A DNA stretch of 29,185 nucleotides, from contig CAJTVE010000042.1 in NCBI GenBank assembly GCA_910579655.1, positions 1 to 29,185 on the forward strand, written 5' to 3'. The DNA comes from an uncultured Allobaculum sp. GTDB taxonomy: Bacteria; Bacillota_I; Bacilli_A; Erysipelotrichales; Erysipelotrichaceae. Positions 15,618-23,320 of this stretch are shown piece by piece. The first letter of the stretch is position 1; every line of letters starts with the position of its first letter. The notes under the pieces were generated by a model. That model saw nothing but the letters and a program-made list of their open reading frames with translations. It did not search any database and was not told the origin of the DNA. A program made the translations under genes and the position numbers.

Positions 15618-15665
15618 AAAAAATGGTGCCCTGCCAGTCATTGATTGGCAAGAGCACCATTTTTT
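15618..15665. terminator. Bidirectional terminator between convergent genes
   Basis: A 12-bp perfect stem (AAAAAATGGTGC 15618-15629 with GCACCATTTTTT 15654-15665) has a second inner stem TGCCA/TGGCA. T-runs arise on both strands. It separates the 14750 gene from the PBP gene. Confidence 0.88.
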
Positions 15666-15758
15666 GTCTGCCTGAAAGAAACAGACCGGTTTGTTGATAA
15701 ATCTGGTCGACAGGGACAGCAGAGAGTTCGTCAACAAAGACAGCACAAGGAAGCAAGG

Positions 15759-18149
15759 TCACTCCAGCTTCACTTCAATGACCGTATCATCCTGCAGCGG
15801 GGTCTGGGCTTCAATACTTTGCCAGTTGACCCGGCCATAGCCATCCGCACTGATCGCAATGCCGGTTAACTGCCAGAAGGCTGTGATGTCCTTGCGCGTC
15901 CAGCCGATCATGTCGGGCATTTTCCGCTCTGGACCATTGGTCAGCAGCAGAACATTGTCATTGGAGTTGATCGTTGTGCCCGGATCCGGAAACTGGCTGA
16001 CAATGGTATCGCCATTTCCGATCACAACCGTATTGACGGACTTATCGGACAGACTCTGGGTCGCATAGTCGAGCGAATGAGAAACCAAAGAAGGCATCTG
16101 AGCAGTTGTCCATTCCTGATGGGGTTCTGTGACACTCTGATCCGTTCCGGTGTTCACGTTCTGGGCTTTCAGGGCAGCTGACATGATGTTTTTAAAGGGG
16201 TCAGCGGAATAAGACAGATAGTCCGGTCCCTGCATGCCATAACAAACCAGAACTTTCGGATCATCGGCTGGCGCAGCAGCCAGAACTGTTGAGGTGTAGT
16301 TGGTTTTGTCATACGTTCCGGTCGCTTCATTATAAATTTCACCGGTACCGGTTTTCAGAGCCATATCGACGCCATCAATCCGGAACCGCTCACCGGTCAT
16401 GCCATCGTCCATGACGTGCCGCATCAGATCGATGGTCTGATGCGCAGTGTCGGCTTTAATTGGAGTTCCGACGGGTTCTGGATTGAATTTCTGAATGGTC
16501 TCATTGGTTAATGGGTCAATGATGGAGTCCACGACGTAGGGTTTCATCATGATGCCGTCATTGAAGATTGCGGTATAGGCTTTGCACAGTTCCAGAATGG
16601 TCATGGAAGAAGCCTGACCGAATCCGGAAGACAGATAGTCCGTTGCGGTATTGTTGTTGCTTACCCCAGTGACTTCATTGAGAAACGGAATATCTGTTGC
16701 CTCAAACAATTCAAAGGCGTCCAGGTATCGTTGGACGGTATCTTTGGTCAGATAGTTGGACAGTAGTTCACAAAGCGCAATGTTAGAGGAATGCGCCAGG
16801 CCATCCGCATACGTCAGGGTTCCATAGTCAGTGCCAAGGGCATCCATGATCACAGGGTATTCAGTCGGGGTGTCGGCGCTGACACGGGTGATCTTGCCAG
16901 TATATTCGTCGACGACATAGTGGAATTCTCCGGCTCGATAGTATTCGTTATACGGGTACACCCCGGCATCAATGGCCATAGCATAGTAGATCGGTTTGAT
17001 GACCGAACCAGGCTCGAGGGTGCTTTCGGAGATCTTGTCGGTATAAGACGGAATCACCAGGTGGGTGTTCTGGTCAAAGGTTGGATAGGATCCCCAGCCA
17101 AGAATTTTGCCGGTTTCCGGATCCATGACCAGACACCAGGCGGCAGTGGCTTTGGATTGTTCCATGGTCTGCCTGAGGTTGTCTTCGATAGTCTGCTGCA
17201 AAGAAGAGTCGATGGTCAGTTTGACATTTTCGCCATTGGAGGCTTCCTGAAGCACCTGTTTGCTTCCCGGCAGTTCCTGATTGAGTTTTGTTGCCCGGTA
17301 CTGTTCCAGCCCGTCTTCACCACCCAGATAGGATTCCATGGCTTTTTCCAGACCTGATTTGCCCGTGATCCGTCCAGACTCATCAGAGTAGGCCGCAAAG
17401 CCGATCATATTGGATGAGAATGGAGTGATTGGATATTCACGTTTGACGGTTTCCACAAAGGAAAGACCTGGAATATTCATCGCTTCGAGTTTTTCTTTTT
17501 CATCTTTGCTGATGCGTTTGGTTCCAGTCCCCAGCTCAATCTGGGCTTTTCCGTTGGCCTGGCCATCTTCAAGCAGCTGGAGAAGTTCGTCTTCATCGAC
17601 CATGTCGCCTAAAACGGTTTTGATGGCAGCTGCCGCCTGAGTGGGATTTTCGATGTAATCATCGACATTCTGTTCATCAGCAACTTTCAGTGCGGCTTCA
17701 ACCTGGGAAGTCCGGCCGTCTTCTTTGGCCTGTTCGAGAACATTCTGGCGCTGATAAGCGCGCAGCTGTTCATCTTCCTTCTTTTCTTCTTCGGTACGAG
17801 TATCAAAGTTGGCTGTGATGGTGTAGGCGATCGTCTGGCGGGCGATTGGCTGATTGGAGCGGTCAAGAATTTCTCCACGGACGCCGGCAATCGTGCGGTA
17901 TTGCACCGAGTCACGAATCAGGGAATTGAGGGCAGAATTGCCAGACCACAGATGCTTCTGGCTGACCATGGTGTAGAGAATCGTGCTGACGGCTAAAGCC
18001 ATACACAGAACAAACGAAAAGCCGATGACCAGAATATGTCGGTTGGCGGCCTTATCATCTGGCTTCTTTTTCGAACGACGACTTGCCTTTAAAGCCTTGG
18101 GGGAAGATTGGCTTGGGCGGGCAGATCGGGATGTTTTTTTTCTTGGCAT
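15759..18149 (-). CDS. pbpB: Class B penicillin-binding protein with two PASTA domains (division transpeptidase)
   Basis: Septal peptidoglycan transpeptidase (FtsI/PBP2B/PBP2x type), 796 aa. A basic cytosolic tail (1-37) is followed by a membrane helix (about 38-61), a dimerisation domain starting at RGEILDRSNQPIARQ, and the transpeptidase domain with all three motifs: Ser382-V-I-Lys385 (nucleophile), Ser454-Ser-Asn456 and Lys599-Thr-Gly. Two C-terminal PASTA repeats lie at about 685-742 and 743-796. AGGAGG eight bases before ATG 18149 selects this start; the open frame continues to 18239 without a ribosome site. It follows ftsL as in other Firmicutes, but a terminator and a candidate promoter lie between them, so it probably has its own transcript. 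The usual next dcw genes (murE, mraY, murD and others) are absent. Confidence 0.92.
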   Translation of the reverse strand: MPRKKTSRSARPSQSSPKALKASRRSKKKPDDKAANRHILVIGFSFVLCMALAVSTILYTMVSQKHLWSGNSALNSLIRDSVQYRTIAGVRGEILDRSNQPIARQTIAYTITANFDTRTEEEKKEDEQLRAYQRQNVLEQAKEDGRTSQVEAALKVADEQNVDDYIENPTQAAAAIKTVLGDMVDEDELLQLLEDGQANGKAQIELGTGTKRISKDEKEKLEAMNIPGLSFVETVKREYPITPFSSNMIGFAAYSDESGRITGKSGLEKAMESYLGGEDGLEQYRATKLNQELPGSKQVLQEASNGENVKLTIDSSLQQTIEDNLRQTMEQSKATAAWCLVMDPETGKILGWGSYPTFDQNTHLVIPSYTDKISESTLEPGSVIKPIYYAMAIDAGVYPYNEYYRAGEFHYVVDEYTGKITRVSADTPTEYPVIMDALGTDYGTLTYADGLAHSSNIALCELLSNYLTKDTVQRYLDAFELFEATDIPFLNEVTGVSNNNTATDYLSSGFGQASSMTILELCKAYTAIFNDGIMMKPYVVDSIIDPLTNETIQKFNPEPVGTPIKADTAHQTIDLMRHVMDDGMTGERFRIDGVDMALKTGTGEIYNEATGTYDKTNYTSTVLAAAPADDPKVLVCYGMQGPDYLSYSADPFKNIMSAALKAQNVNTGTDQSVTEPHQEWTTAQMPSLVSHSLDYATQSLSDKSVNTVVIGNGDTIVSQFPDPGTTINSNDNVLLLTNGPERKMPDMIGWTRKDITAFWQLTGIAISADGYGRVNWQSIEAQTPLQDDTVIEVKLE

Positions 18150-18252
18150 AAATTCCTCCTTTCTGATCCGGTTCCGGGAACTCTTCCCAGAAGGATCCAT
18201 TGATGTATTCAAGTATTCCAGCGAAAAGTTAGTCTGCAATTAAAAACAGAAA

Positions 18253-18281
18253 ACTTTAATGTATGTTTGTTAAAAAAACAA
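18253..18281 (-). promoter_or_regulatory. Candidate promoter of the PBP gene
   Basis: On the minus strand TTGTTT (18276-18281), 17-bp spacer, TAAAGT (18253-18258). It sits directly downstream of the ftsL terminator and about 100 bases before the PBP start. Confidence 0.45.
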
Positions 18282-18312
18282 TCTTAATTACTTTACTAGA
18301 AAAAGGAACAAG

Positions 18313-18363
18313 AAAAAAGAGCAGAATAAGGACCATTCTGTAAGGAAGGACATTTCTGCTCTT
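18313..18363 (-). terminator. Intrinsic terminator between ftsL and the PBP gene
   Basis: On the minus strand AAGAGCAGAA (18354-18363) pairs perfectly with TTCTGCTCTT (18317-18326), and a T-run (18313-18318) follows. It begins eight bases after the ftsL stop. Loop length is 27 bases. Confidence 0.75.
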
Positions 18364-18370
18364 GAAGTTT

Positions 18371-18682
18371 CTATTGGTTTTCGCCGTAGTAGTAGACCCG
18401 GTTGGCATCTTCGCTGACCTGGCCTTCAAGCATACCGAGAACCCGGCTTTTTTCTTCAAGCTGGGCGATATCGCTTTTGAGCTGTTCAATCGCTGTAGAG
18501 CGCTGAGAAATTTCGTCGGTCAGTTCTTTGTTGCTTACGGATAAATCATTGGCGTAGGAATTCAGAATCAGCCTGGTCGCACAAAAAAACAGGGCACACA
18601 GCACAAACACACTGGTCAGGATCTTACCGGTTTTTGTCAGGTGGCTTTTTTTTCTGGATTCACTTCTTTTCGTCTTCTTCAT
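18371..18682 (-). CDS. ftsL: Cell-division protein FtsL-like
   Basis: A small bitopic membrane protein (103 aa) in the ftsL position between rsmH and the PBP. The N-terminus is Lys/Arg/Ser-rich and cytosolic (1-19). One membrane helix spans about residues 20-40 (KILTSVFVLCALFFCATRLIL). An extracellular coiled coil with leucine/isoleucine spacing spans about 47-85. FtsL of this type pairs with DivIC/FtsB to activate septal synthesis. The start is ATG 18682, with AAGGGGAG 12 bases upstream; TTG 18694 in the same frame is the alternative. It overlaps the end of rsmH. FtsL is poorly conserved, so the name rests on context and topology. Confidence 0.85.
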   Translation of the reverse strand: MKKTKRSESRKKSHLTKTGKILTSVFVLCALFFCATRLILNSYANDLSVSNKELTDEISQRSTAIEQLKSDIAQLEEKSRVLGMLEGQVSEDANRVYYYGENQ

Positions 18683-19604
18683 CGGTCCGTTCAACTCCCC
18701 TTAATTTTGCGCTGTGCGCTCTGGAGTTTGCCTCCAGTTCTGCTGGCGAAGCCGTGACTGGCTTGCGGTTGACCAGCCGGTAATTCAAAGTTTCATTCAC
18801 TGCCACCGGCATCCGGCGATTGACTTTTTTCGGTAAGGCCCGATTGGCAAATGCCTGCTTGACAATTCGATCTTCCAGCGAATGGAAGGTAATGACGGCC
18901 ATACGGGCGCCTGGTTTGAGCCGGTCGAGTCCCTGTTCAAGGGTGGCAGTCAGCTGTGGAAGCTCTTTGTTGACCTCCATGCGCAAAGCCTGGAAGGTCT
19001 GTTTGGCTGGATGACCTTTTTTGCGCAGAACAGCAGCTGGCAGGGCAGATTTGATGAGATCCACCAGTTCGAATGTGGTCTCAATGGGCTTTTCTTCGCG
19101 GGCTTTGACAATGGCCGAAGCAATGCGGCCGGCATTGGGTTCCTCGCCATATTCACGCAGAACGCGCAGCAGTTCTTCTTTCGGATAGGTGTTGACAATC
19201 TTCTGCGCATCCAGATCCTGACTTTGATCCATGCGCATATCCAGCCTTGCATCATAGCGATACGAAAAGCCGCGCTTTGGATCATCAAACTGGGGAGAAG
19301 AAACGCCCAGATCCATCAGGATGCCATCGACCTGGCCGACACCCAGCTCATCGAGTTTTGCATTGAATTCTTCAAATGGAGCATGAATCAGTGTGAAGTT
19401 GCTGCCAATTGCTTCCAGTCTTTTTCGGCTCTCGTCAATCGCGCTCTGATCGAGATCGAATGCATACAGGTGGCCATGGGGGATGCGCTTGAGAATTTCA
19501 CTCGAGTGGCCGCCGCGTCCTAATGTGCAGTCGACATAAATGCCATCCGGCTTAATCTTTAGCATGTCAATTGCTTCATCCAATAATACGCTGATATGTT
19601 CCAT
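18660..19604 (-). CDS. rsmH: 16S rRNA (cytosine1402-N4)-methyltransferase RsmH
   Basis: Methylates N4 of C1402 in the decoding centre of 16S rRNA (314 aa, normal length; formerly MraW). Motifs seen are the N-terminal MEHISVLLDEAIDML, SAM motif VDCTLGRGGHS (24-34), the highly conserved DLGVSSPQFDDPKRGFSYR block, FQALRMEVNKEL and FHSLEDRIVK. GGAGG (19613-19617), eight bases before ATG 19604, shows that this is the start rather than ATG 19619, which gives a non-family N-terminus and would overlap that ribosome site. It lies 18 bases behind mraZ and overlaps ftsL, so the three are one operon. Confidence 0.96.
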   Translation of the reverse strand: MEHISVLLDEAIDMLKIKPDGIYVDCTLGRGGHSSEILKRIPHGHLYAFDLDQSAIDESRKRLEAIGSNFTLIHAPFEEFNAKLDELGVGQVDGILMDLGVSSPQFDDPKRGFSYRYDARLDMRMDQSQDLDAQKIVNTYPKEELLRVLREYGEEPNAGRIASAIVKAREEKPIETTFELVDLIKSALPAAVLRKKGHPAKQTFQALRMEVNKELPQLTATLEQGLDRLKPGARMAVITFHSLEDRIVKQAFANRALPKKVNRRMPVAVNETLNYRLVNRKPVTASPAELEANSRAHSAKLRGVERTDEEDEKK

Positions 19605-19622
19605 AGTTTTAGCCTCCATGAC

Positions 19623-20054
19623 TTAGTCGAGAAGGGTGGTCAGGTTTTCCGCAAACTTCTCGTAGGAAGGAAGCATTTCTTCTTGCAGAGCAAGCCATCT
19701 TTCTTTGGACCAGATTTCAACCCGATTGGCCACACCGATGATGTAACACTCTTTTTCAAGAGCGGCTTCCTTGACCAGTGATCCCGGAATGAGGATTCGT
19801 CCCTGGCCGTCCGGTTCTACCTCAGTCGCTTTGGCCATAAAAAAGCGCATAAACATACGGGCATCCGGGTTTGTCATTGGCAGGGAAGAGTATTTTTTGT
19901 AGAGGCTGGTCCACTCTTCGAGTGGATAAACGGTGAGGCAGCCATCCATACCCCGGGTAATGTACACACGTTCACCGAGTTCTTCGCGGAATTTCGCAGG
20001 CATAATCAGCCGCCCCTTACGGTCGATATTGTGCGTGTATTCGCCCATGAACAT
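19623..20054 (-). CDS. mraZ: Transcriptional regulator MraZ
   Basis: Ring-forming DNA-binding protein of the dcw cluster (143 aa). It has two AbrB-like repeats, each with the DxxGRxxxP motif: DRKGRLIMPAKFR (11-23) and DGQGRILIPGSL (82-93). The start MFMGEYTHNID is that of the family, and GGAGGTGA precedes the ATG. First gene of the mraZ-rsmH-ftsL unit. MraZ represses its own promoter in E. coli by binding short direct repeats of 10-bp period. Such repeats are seen in this leader (20069-20092), and an unusually long array of similar elements lies further upstream. Confidence 0.96.
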   Translation of the reverse strand: MFMGEYTHNIDRKGRLIMPAKFREELGERVYITRGMDGCLTVYPLEEWTSLYKKYSSLPMTNPDARMFMRFFMAKATEVEPDGQGRILIPGSLVKEAALEKECYIIGVANRVEIWSKERWLALQEEMLPSYEKFAENLTTLLD

Positions 20055-20068
20055 GTGTCATCACCTCC

Positions 20069-20092
20069 CCACTTTGTGACACATTTACCTAC
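20069..20092 (-). promoter_or_regulatory. MraZ box repeats in mraZ leader
   Basis: On the plus strand CCAC (20069), ACAC (20079) and CTAC (20089) recur with a strict 10-bp period. In mraZ orientation this reads ACAAAGTAGG, then TAAATGTGTC, then ACAAAGTGGG. Known MraZ sites are direct repeats of this period (TGGG-type in E. coli, AAAGTG-type in mollicutes). The repeats lie just downstream of the -10 and reach into the ribosome-site region, fitting autorepression. Confidence 0.75.
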
Positions 20093-20103
20093 TTTGTAGG
20101 TGC

Positions 20104-20132
20104 ATTATACCCCTGAAACCCCCTTTCCTCAA
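20104..20132 (-). promoter_or_regulatory. Promoter of mraZ-rsmH-ftsL
   Basis: On the minus strand TTGAGG (20127-20132), exactly 17-bp spacer, TATAAT (20104-20109). Transcription would start near 20097, just in front of the first MraZ-type repeat, leaving a leader of about 43 bases. Confidence 0.75.
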
Positions 20133-20262
20133 TTCAAATTCCGAAAAGGTTTAGAACTGTCAGAATGAATGTCAAAAAATAAACACCGAAAAAACACTTT
20201 AAGTAAAACCGAAATAAGTTGGTCATTTCGAGAATGCAAGGAAAGTGGGGGAAAGGGGCGGC

Positions 20263-20341
20263 AAAAACCACCCTTTGTGCTCTTTTTTGGCGAATGTTAT
20301 CCAAATTGGCCCCAAATGAGCACCAAAAAGGGTTTGGGTGG
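20263..20341 (-). terminator. Large hairpin with T-run on the minus strand upstream of mraZ
   Basis: Reading the minus strand, GTGCTC pairs with GAGCAC (20318-20323 with 20277-20282), CCCTTT with AAAGGG outside it, and an inner TTTGG with CCAAA. After the right arm comes TGG and then TTTTTG (complement of 20263-20267). No gene lies upstream on this strand, so it would stop either antisense readthrough from beyond or an uncharacterised RNA. Confidence 0.45.
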
Positions 20342-20519
20342 GGCGTTGTGCCAGAGGTTTAAAGACTGAAAATGTTCAATTTTCAGACATACATGGCGAA
20401 TGTGTAAGAAATAAGAAACGGATGGTGAAGAATTATGAAGAATAGCGAAGAAATGAAGTCTGATCGGGGCAGAAAAGTGGTGAGCCAGAGAGGCAGCAGC
20501 TGGTCATGAGAGTGACGAG

Positions 20520-20806
20520 CCACAATCCACCACCAAAATAGACACCACTTTGTGACACGAAAGGCAGAAATTTTCAGACTGAATGGCGGCCAGACTGCTT
20601 TTTAGAGTTCTTCATCGTGGCTGCAAAGGAAAAAGGAGCCACTTTCCACCACCAGATTCATTGCTTTTCCAGAACTGGGCCAGTCCATCCACTTTCTGCC
20701 ACGAATTTCCTCTCTTCTTGCGCTTCAATTGCGCTTTCAAAAACACCCACTCTGTACCACGGGATCCTTTGCTTCCAGAGCGCGGCTAAGATCCACTTCG
20801 CTCCAC
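20520..20806 (-). promoter_or_regulatory. Array of MraZ-box-like elements (CCAC-N6-CCAC)
   Basis: Six 14-bp elements in one orientation: 20520 CCACAATCCACCAC, 20545 CCACTTTGTGACAC, 20639 CCACTTTCCACCAC, 20689 CCACTTTCTGCCAC, 20747 CCACTCTGTACCAC and 20793 CCACTTCGCTCCAC. Each is a pair of CCAC half-sites 10 bp apart (second half ACAC at 20545). The 20545 element is identical over 14 bp to the one in the mraZ leader (20069-20082). In mraZ orientation the consensus is GTGG-N3-AAAGTGG. Binding by MraZ is inferred, not shown. Confidence 0.6.
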
Positions 20807-20962
20807 CTCTTTTGCAAACTTACAAAGATTTGGCAGATATTTCCTTCCACCATCAAAAAAAGAAGACTCGGATTCTTTCTGATTTCTGTCAAAGACTTTT
20901 TGAAGACTGGATTTGGTGCAGGCCAGAGTGCAGCAGAAAATGAAGACGGGAAATGATTCCAG

Positions 20963-21004
20963 TAAAGAGAAAAAACAGTCATATAAAGAGAAAAAGCTGT
21001 CATT
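20963..21004 (+). repeat. Imperfect 21-bp tandem repeat
   Basis: Two adjacent 21-base units (20963-20983 and 20984-21004), each starting TAAAGAGAAAAA and ending in GTCAT plus one variable base, agree at 18 of 21 positions. They lie about 285 bp upstream of the permease start. Function unknown. Confidence 0.6.
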
Positions 21005-21239
21005 AATCTGTAAGACAAATACTGTCAGCACGGGAGATAATAAAAGAAATGAAAGGCCTTAGGATAGAAAAGCAGAAAGGGGAAGGTAAATTACGGTCAA
21101 AAAATTTGACGGGACAGGTCTTTCGTTGACCAGCCAAAGATAAATCAGGTCTTTAAAAAGTGGGAACTGAACGACAATGTCAGGAAAAATTAAAAAGAAA
21201 GAGTTCGCAGAAATTATGTGAATTGTGTTTCAGAAATTA

Positions 21240-21268
21240 CTTAAAAAATTCAAAGCGCGCCCTATAAT
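21240..21268 (+). promoter_or_regulatory. Candidate promoter of the lactate permease gene
   Basis: CTTAAA (21240-21245), 17-bp spacer, TATAAT (21263-21268). The -10 is perfect and the -35 weak, which would fit an activated promoter. The leader would be only about 15 bases, ending in GGAGAG (21279-21284) as ribosome site. Confidence 0.5.
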
Positions 21269-21289
21269 AAAGGCAAATGGAGAGTATGT

Positions 21290-22837
21290 ATGAACTTTGT
21301 TAGCTTGATTCTCGCGCTGTGTCCGATCATTTTGCTGATCATTATTATGATGGTGTTCAAAAGACCGGCATGGCAGGCGGCTATTGGAGCTGCCATCCTT
21401 GCAGCAATTGAAGCCTTGCTGTACTGGAAAACGCCGGCCAGTGCGGTCGGCATGGCTGCCGTGGAAGGTGCAGCCATGGCATTCTGGCCGATTGTTCTGG
21501 TCATTATTGCCGCTGTCTTTACGTATAATCTGGTCTGCTCGACTGGCGGCATGGACGTCATCAAAACCATGCTGACGAGCGTATCGCCAGATAAGCGGGT
21601 CCTTGTTTTACTGGTAGCCTGGTGTTTTGGCGGGTTTATGGAGGGAATGGCCGGATTTGGCACGGCGATTGCAATTCCAGCCGGTATGATGATGGCCATG
21701 GGATTTGATCCCTTGTTTTCCTGCCTGATCTGTCTTTTGTCCAACGGATTTCCGACGCCCTGGGGATCAATTGGCATTCCAACAGTTACCGTAGCTTCCT
21801 TATTGAATATGCCGGGAACAACAGCGCTTTCGACCATGCAGGTCATTCAGGTGGCTGTTTTCTTTATCGCAATTCCTTTTCTTCTGGTCGTGCTGACCGG
21901 TAAAGGAGTGAAAGCTTTAAAAGGCATGACGGGTGTGTGCCTGGGAGCTGGTCTTGGCTTCGTGCTTCCCATGCTTGTTGTGTCTGCTTTTGTAGGGGCT
22001 GAACTGGTTGTTGTTATCGGTTCGGTTTTCTCTTTGGCCATTACGGTTCTTTTAGGAAAACGAGTGAAACCGGATCCTGAATATCTGATGAGTGCCAAAG
22101 AGGAAAAAAAGGAAGAAAAAGCGGCAGCCAAGATCACGCTCAAAGATGCGCTGGTTGCCTGTGCCCCATTCCTGTTTATCTTTGTTTTCCTGCTTGGTTC
22201 TTCCAAACTGGTTCCACCCGTCAACAGTTTCTTATCGCAGTTTTCAACAACGGTTTATTTTGTCAATGAAAACAGCGCAACGACCTTTGCCTGGATCAAT
22301 ACGCCAGGCGTATGGATTTTCCTGTCAGCTATTCTGGGTGCTCTCATCCAGAAAGCAAGCTTTAAACAGTTCACTTCTGTTTTCAAGGCGACTCTTAAGC
22401 AGATGACAGGATCGATCATCGTCATGGTTTCCGTTTTGATGGCGGCCAAGATCATGATCTACTCCGGCATGATTTCTGATATTGCCAAGTTTGCGATTGC
22501 AGCAATGGGCGGTATGTATCCGATTATTGCCCCATGGCTTGGCGCTCTTGGTGCTTTTGTAACGGGAAGTGGAACGTCTTCGGGTGTTCTGTTTGGCAAG
22601 GTTCAGGCCGATGCCGCGGCAGCTTTAAATATGAATGAATACTGGGTTGTTGGTCTGAATGCCTTAGGCATCGGCGTTGGTAAAATGCTTTCGCCACAGT
22701 CCATTGCGATTGGTCTTTCGGCAGTCGGCGGTCTGAAAGAAGACTCCAAACTGCTCAAGATGGCTCTGCCTTATGGAGCAGCCTTCATTGTGATCTGCTC
22801 GATCATTGCCGGACTTGGTATTGTATTTGTGCATTAA
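21290..22837 (+). CDS. lctP: L-lactate permease
   Basis: Membrane transporter of the lactate permease family (LctP/LldP/LutP), importing L-lactate and probably related 2-hydroxy acids with protons. At 515 aa it is slightly shorter than E. coli LldP, and it has about 12 or more hydrophobic helices. The family hallmark is the FGGFMEGMAGFGTAIAIPAGMMMAMGFDPL stretch (about residues 111-140), followed by GFPTPWGSIGIPT and, near the C-terminus, GSGTSSGVLFGKVQ and KMLSPQSIAIGLSAVG. A Lys/Glu-rich cytosolic loop lies at about 267-280. GGAGAG is five bases before the ATG. No lactate-oxidation genes are adjacent, so the permease may serve a distant pathway or lactate efflux. Confidence 0.93.
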   Translation: MNFVSLILALCPIILLIIIMMVFKRPAWQAAIGAAILAAIEALLYWKTPASAVGMAAVEGAAMAFWPIVLVIIAAVFTYNLVCSTGGMDVIKTMLTSVSPDKRVLVLLVAWCFGGFMEGMAGFGTAIAIPAGMMMAMGFDPLFSCLICLLSNGFPTPWGSIGIPTVTVASLLNMPGTTALSTMQVIQVAVFFIAIPFLLVVLTGKGVKALKGMTGVCLGAGLGFVLPMLVVSAFVGAELVVVIGSVFSLAITVLLGKRVKPDPEYLMSAKEEKKEEKAAAKITLKDALVACAPFLFIFVFLLGSSKLVPPVNSFLSQFSTTVYFVNENSATTFAWINTPGVWIFLSAILGALIQKASFKQFTSVFKATLKQMTGSIIVMVSVLMAAKIMIYSGMISDIAKFAIAAMGGMYPIIAPWLGALGAFVTGSGTSSGVLFGKVQADAAAALNMNEYWVVGLNALGIGVGKMLSPQSIAIGLSAVGGLKEDSKLLKMALPYGAAFIVICSIIAGLGIVFVH

Positions 22838-22986
22838 GTCAATGGTCAGACACGAGAATTGGTTTTAATCCCAATAGACAATGGGAACGAATTAACCGTT
22901 CGTTGTTGTGGGTGTTGCAGTGCGAACTTCGTACAATAAATTCATACGATTCTGTCTGGGATATCCAGCCTTGAGGAGGAATTTCT

Positions 22987-23277
22987 ATGAAGTACGATTT
23001 CAGCAAGCCTTTAACCGATGACCAGCTCGAAGTAGTTAGATGGGTTCAGGAAAATGGTGATGACGTGACCAAAGCCAGCGAACATTTTGATCTGGATCCA
23101 GCTGATATTTTCAAATGGACGATTCAGGATTACGAATTGACACGGGAGCCATTGATGAAAGAGGGCACACAGAACATGACAGAAGAACTGTTAGCGCAGA
23201 TCAATACGCTCTATGAACATGAAGTCAACCTGAACAAGATCTGGGAAGATTTCCAGAAGGCTCAGTTTCTGAATTAA
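22987..23277 (+). CDS. Hypothetical small acidic protein
   Basis: A 96-aa soluble protein that I do not recognise. A helix-turn-helix-like stretch (GDDVTKASEHFDLDPADIFKW, about residues 24-44) is followed by a helical, acidic C-terminus. GAGGAGGAATTTCT directly before the ATG makes it a convincing gene. It lies 150 bases after the permease. Short inverted repeats between them (for example AACGAA/TTCGTT at 22886-22904) are not clear terminators, so cotranscription is possible. Confidence 0.78.
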   Translation: MKYDFSKPLTDDQLEVVRWVQENGDDVTKASEHFDLDPADIFKWTIQDYELTREPLMKEGTQNMTEELLAQINTLYEHEVNLNKIWEDFQKAQFLN

Positions 23278-23293
23278 AATTGAATTCTTATCG

Positions 23294-23320
23294 AAAGCTG
23301 CTCTTCGGGGCAGCTTTTTT
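23294..23320 (+). terminator. Intrinsic terminator after 22987 gene
   Basis: AAAGCTGC (23294-23301) pairs with GCAGCTTT (23310-23317), 8-base loop, and a T-run to 23320. It starts 17 bases after the stop codon. Confidence 0.92.

Larger units (their letters stand above)
20055..21289. other. 1.2-kb gene-less region between mraZ and lactate permease
   Basis: Longest stretch without a credible gene. Several open frames of 66-108 codons exist on the plus strand (20169-20956), but none has a ribosome site and they overlap in different frames. From left to right the region holds the mraZ operator and promoter, a large minus-strand hairpin with a T-run (20263-20341), an 8-bp hairpin CTGAAAAT/ATTTTCAG (20366-20386), the CCAC-N6-CCAC array (20520-20806), a 21-bp imperfect tandem repeat (20963-21004), an inverted repeat GTCAAA-N3-TTTGAC (21096-21110) and the permease promoter. 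No RNase P, SRP, tmRNA or T-box signature was recognised. Confidence 0.6.

Noticed and set aside
20169..20956. Plus-strand open frames of 66-108 codons in the mraZ-permease gap
   Set aside because: No ribosome sites, mutual overlap in different frames, and the sequence is explained better by the CCAC array.
20055..21289. Housekeeping RNA (RNase P, SRP, tmRNA, 6S) or T-box in the large gap
   Set aside because: None of the conserved core sequences of these RNAs could be recognised on either strand.
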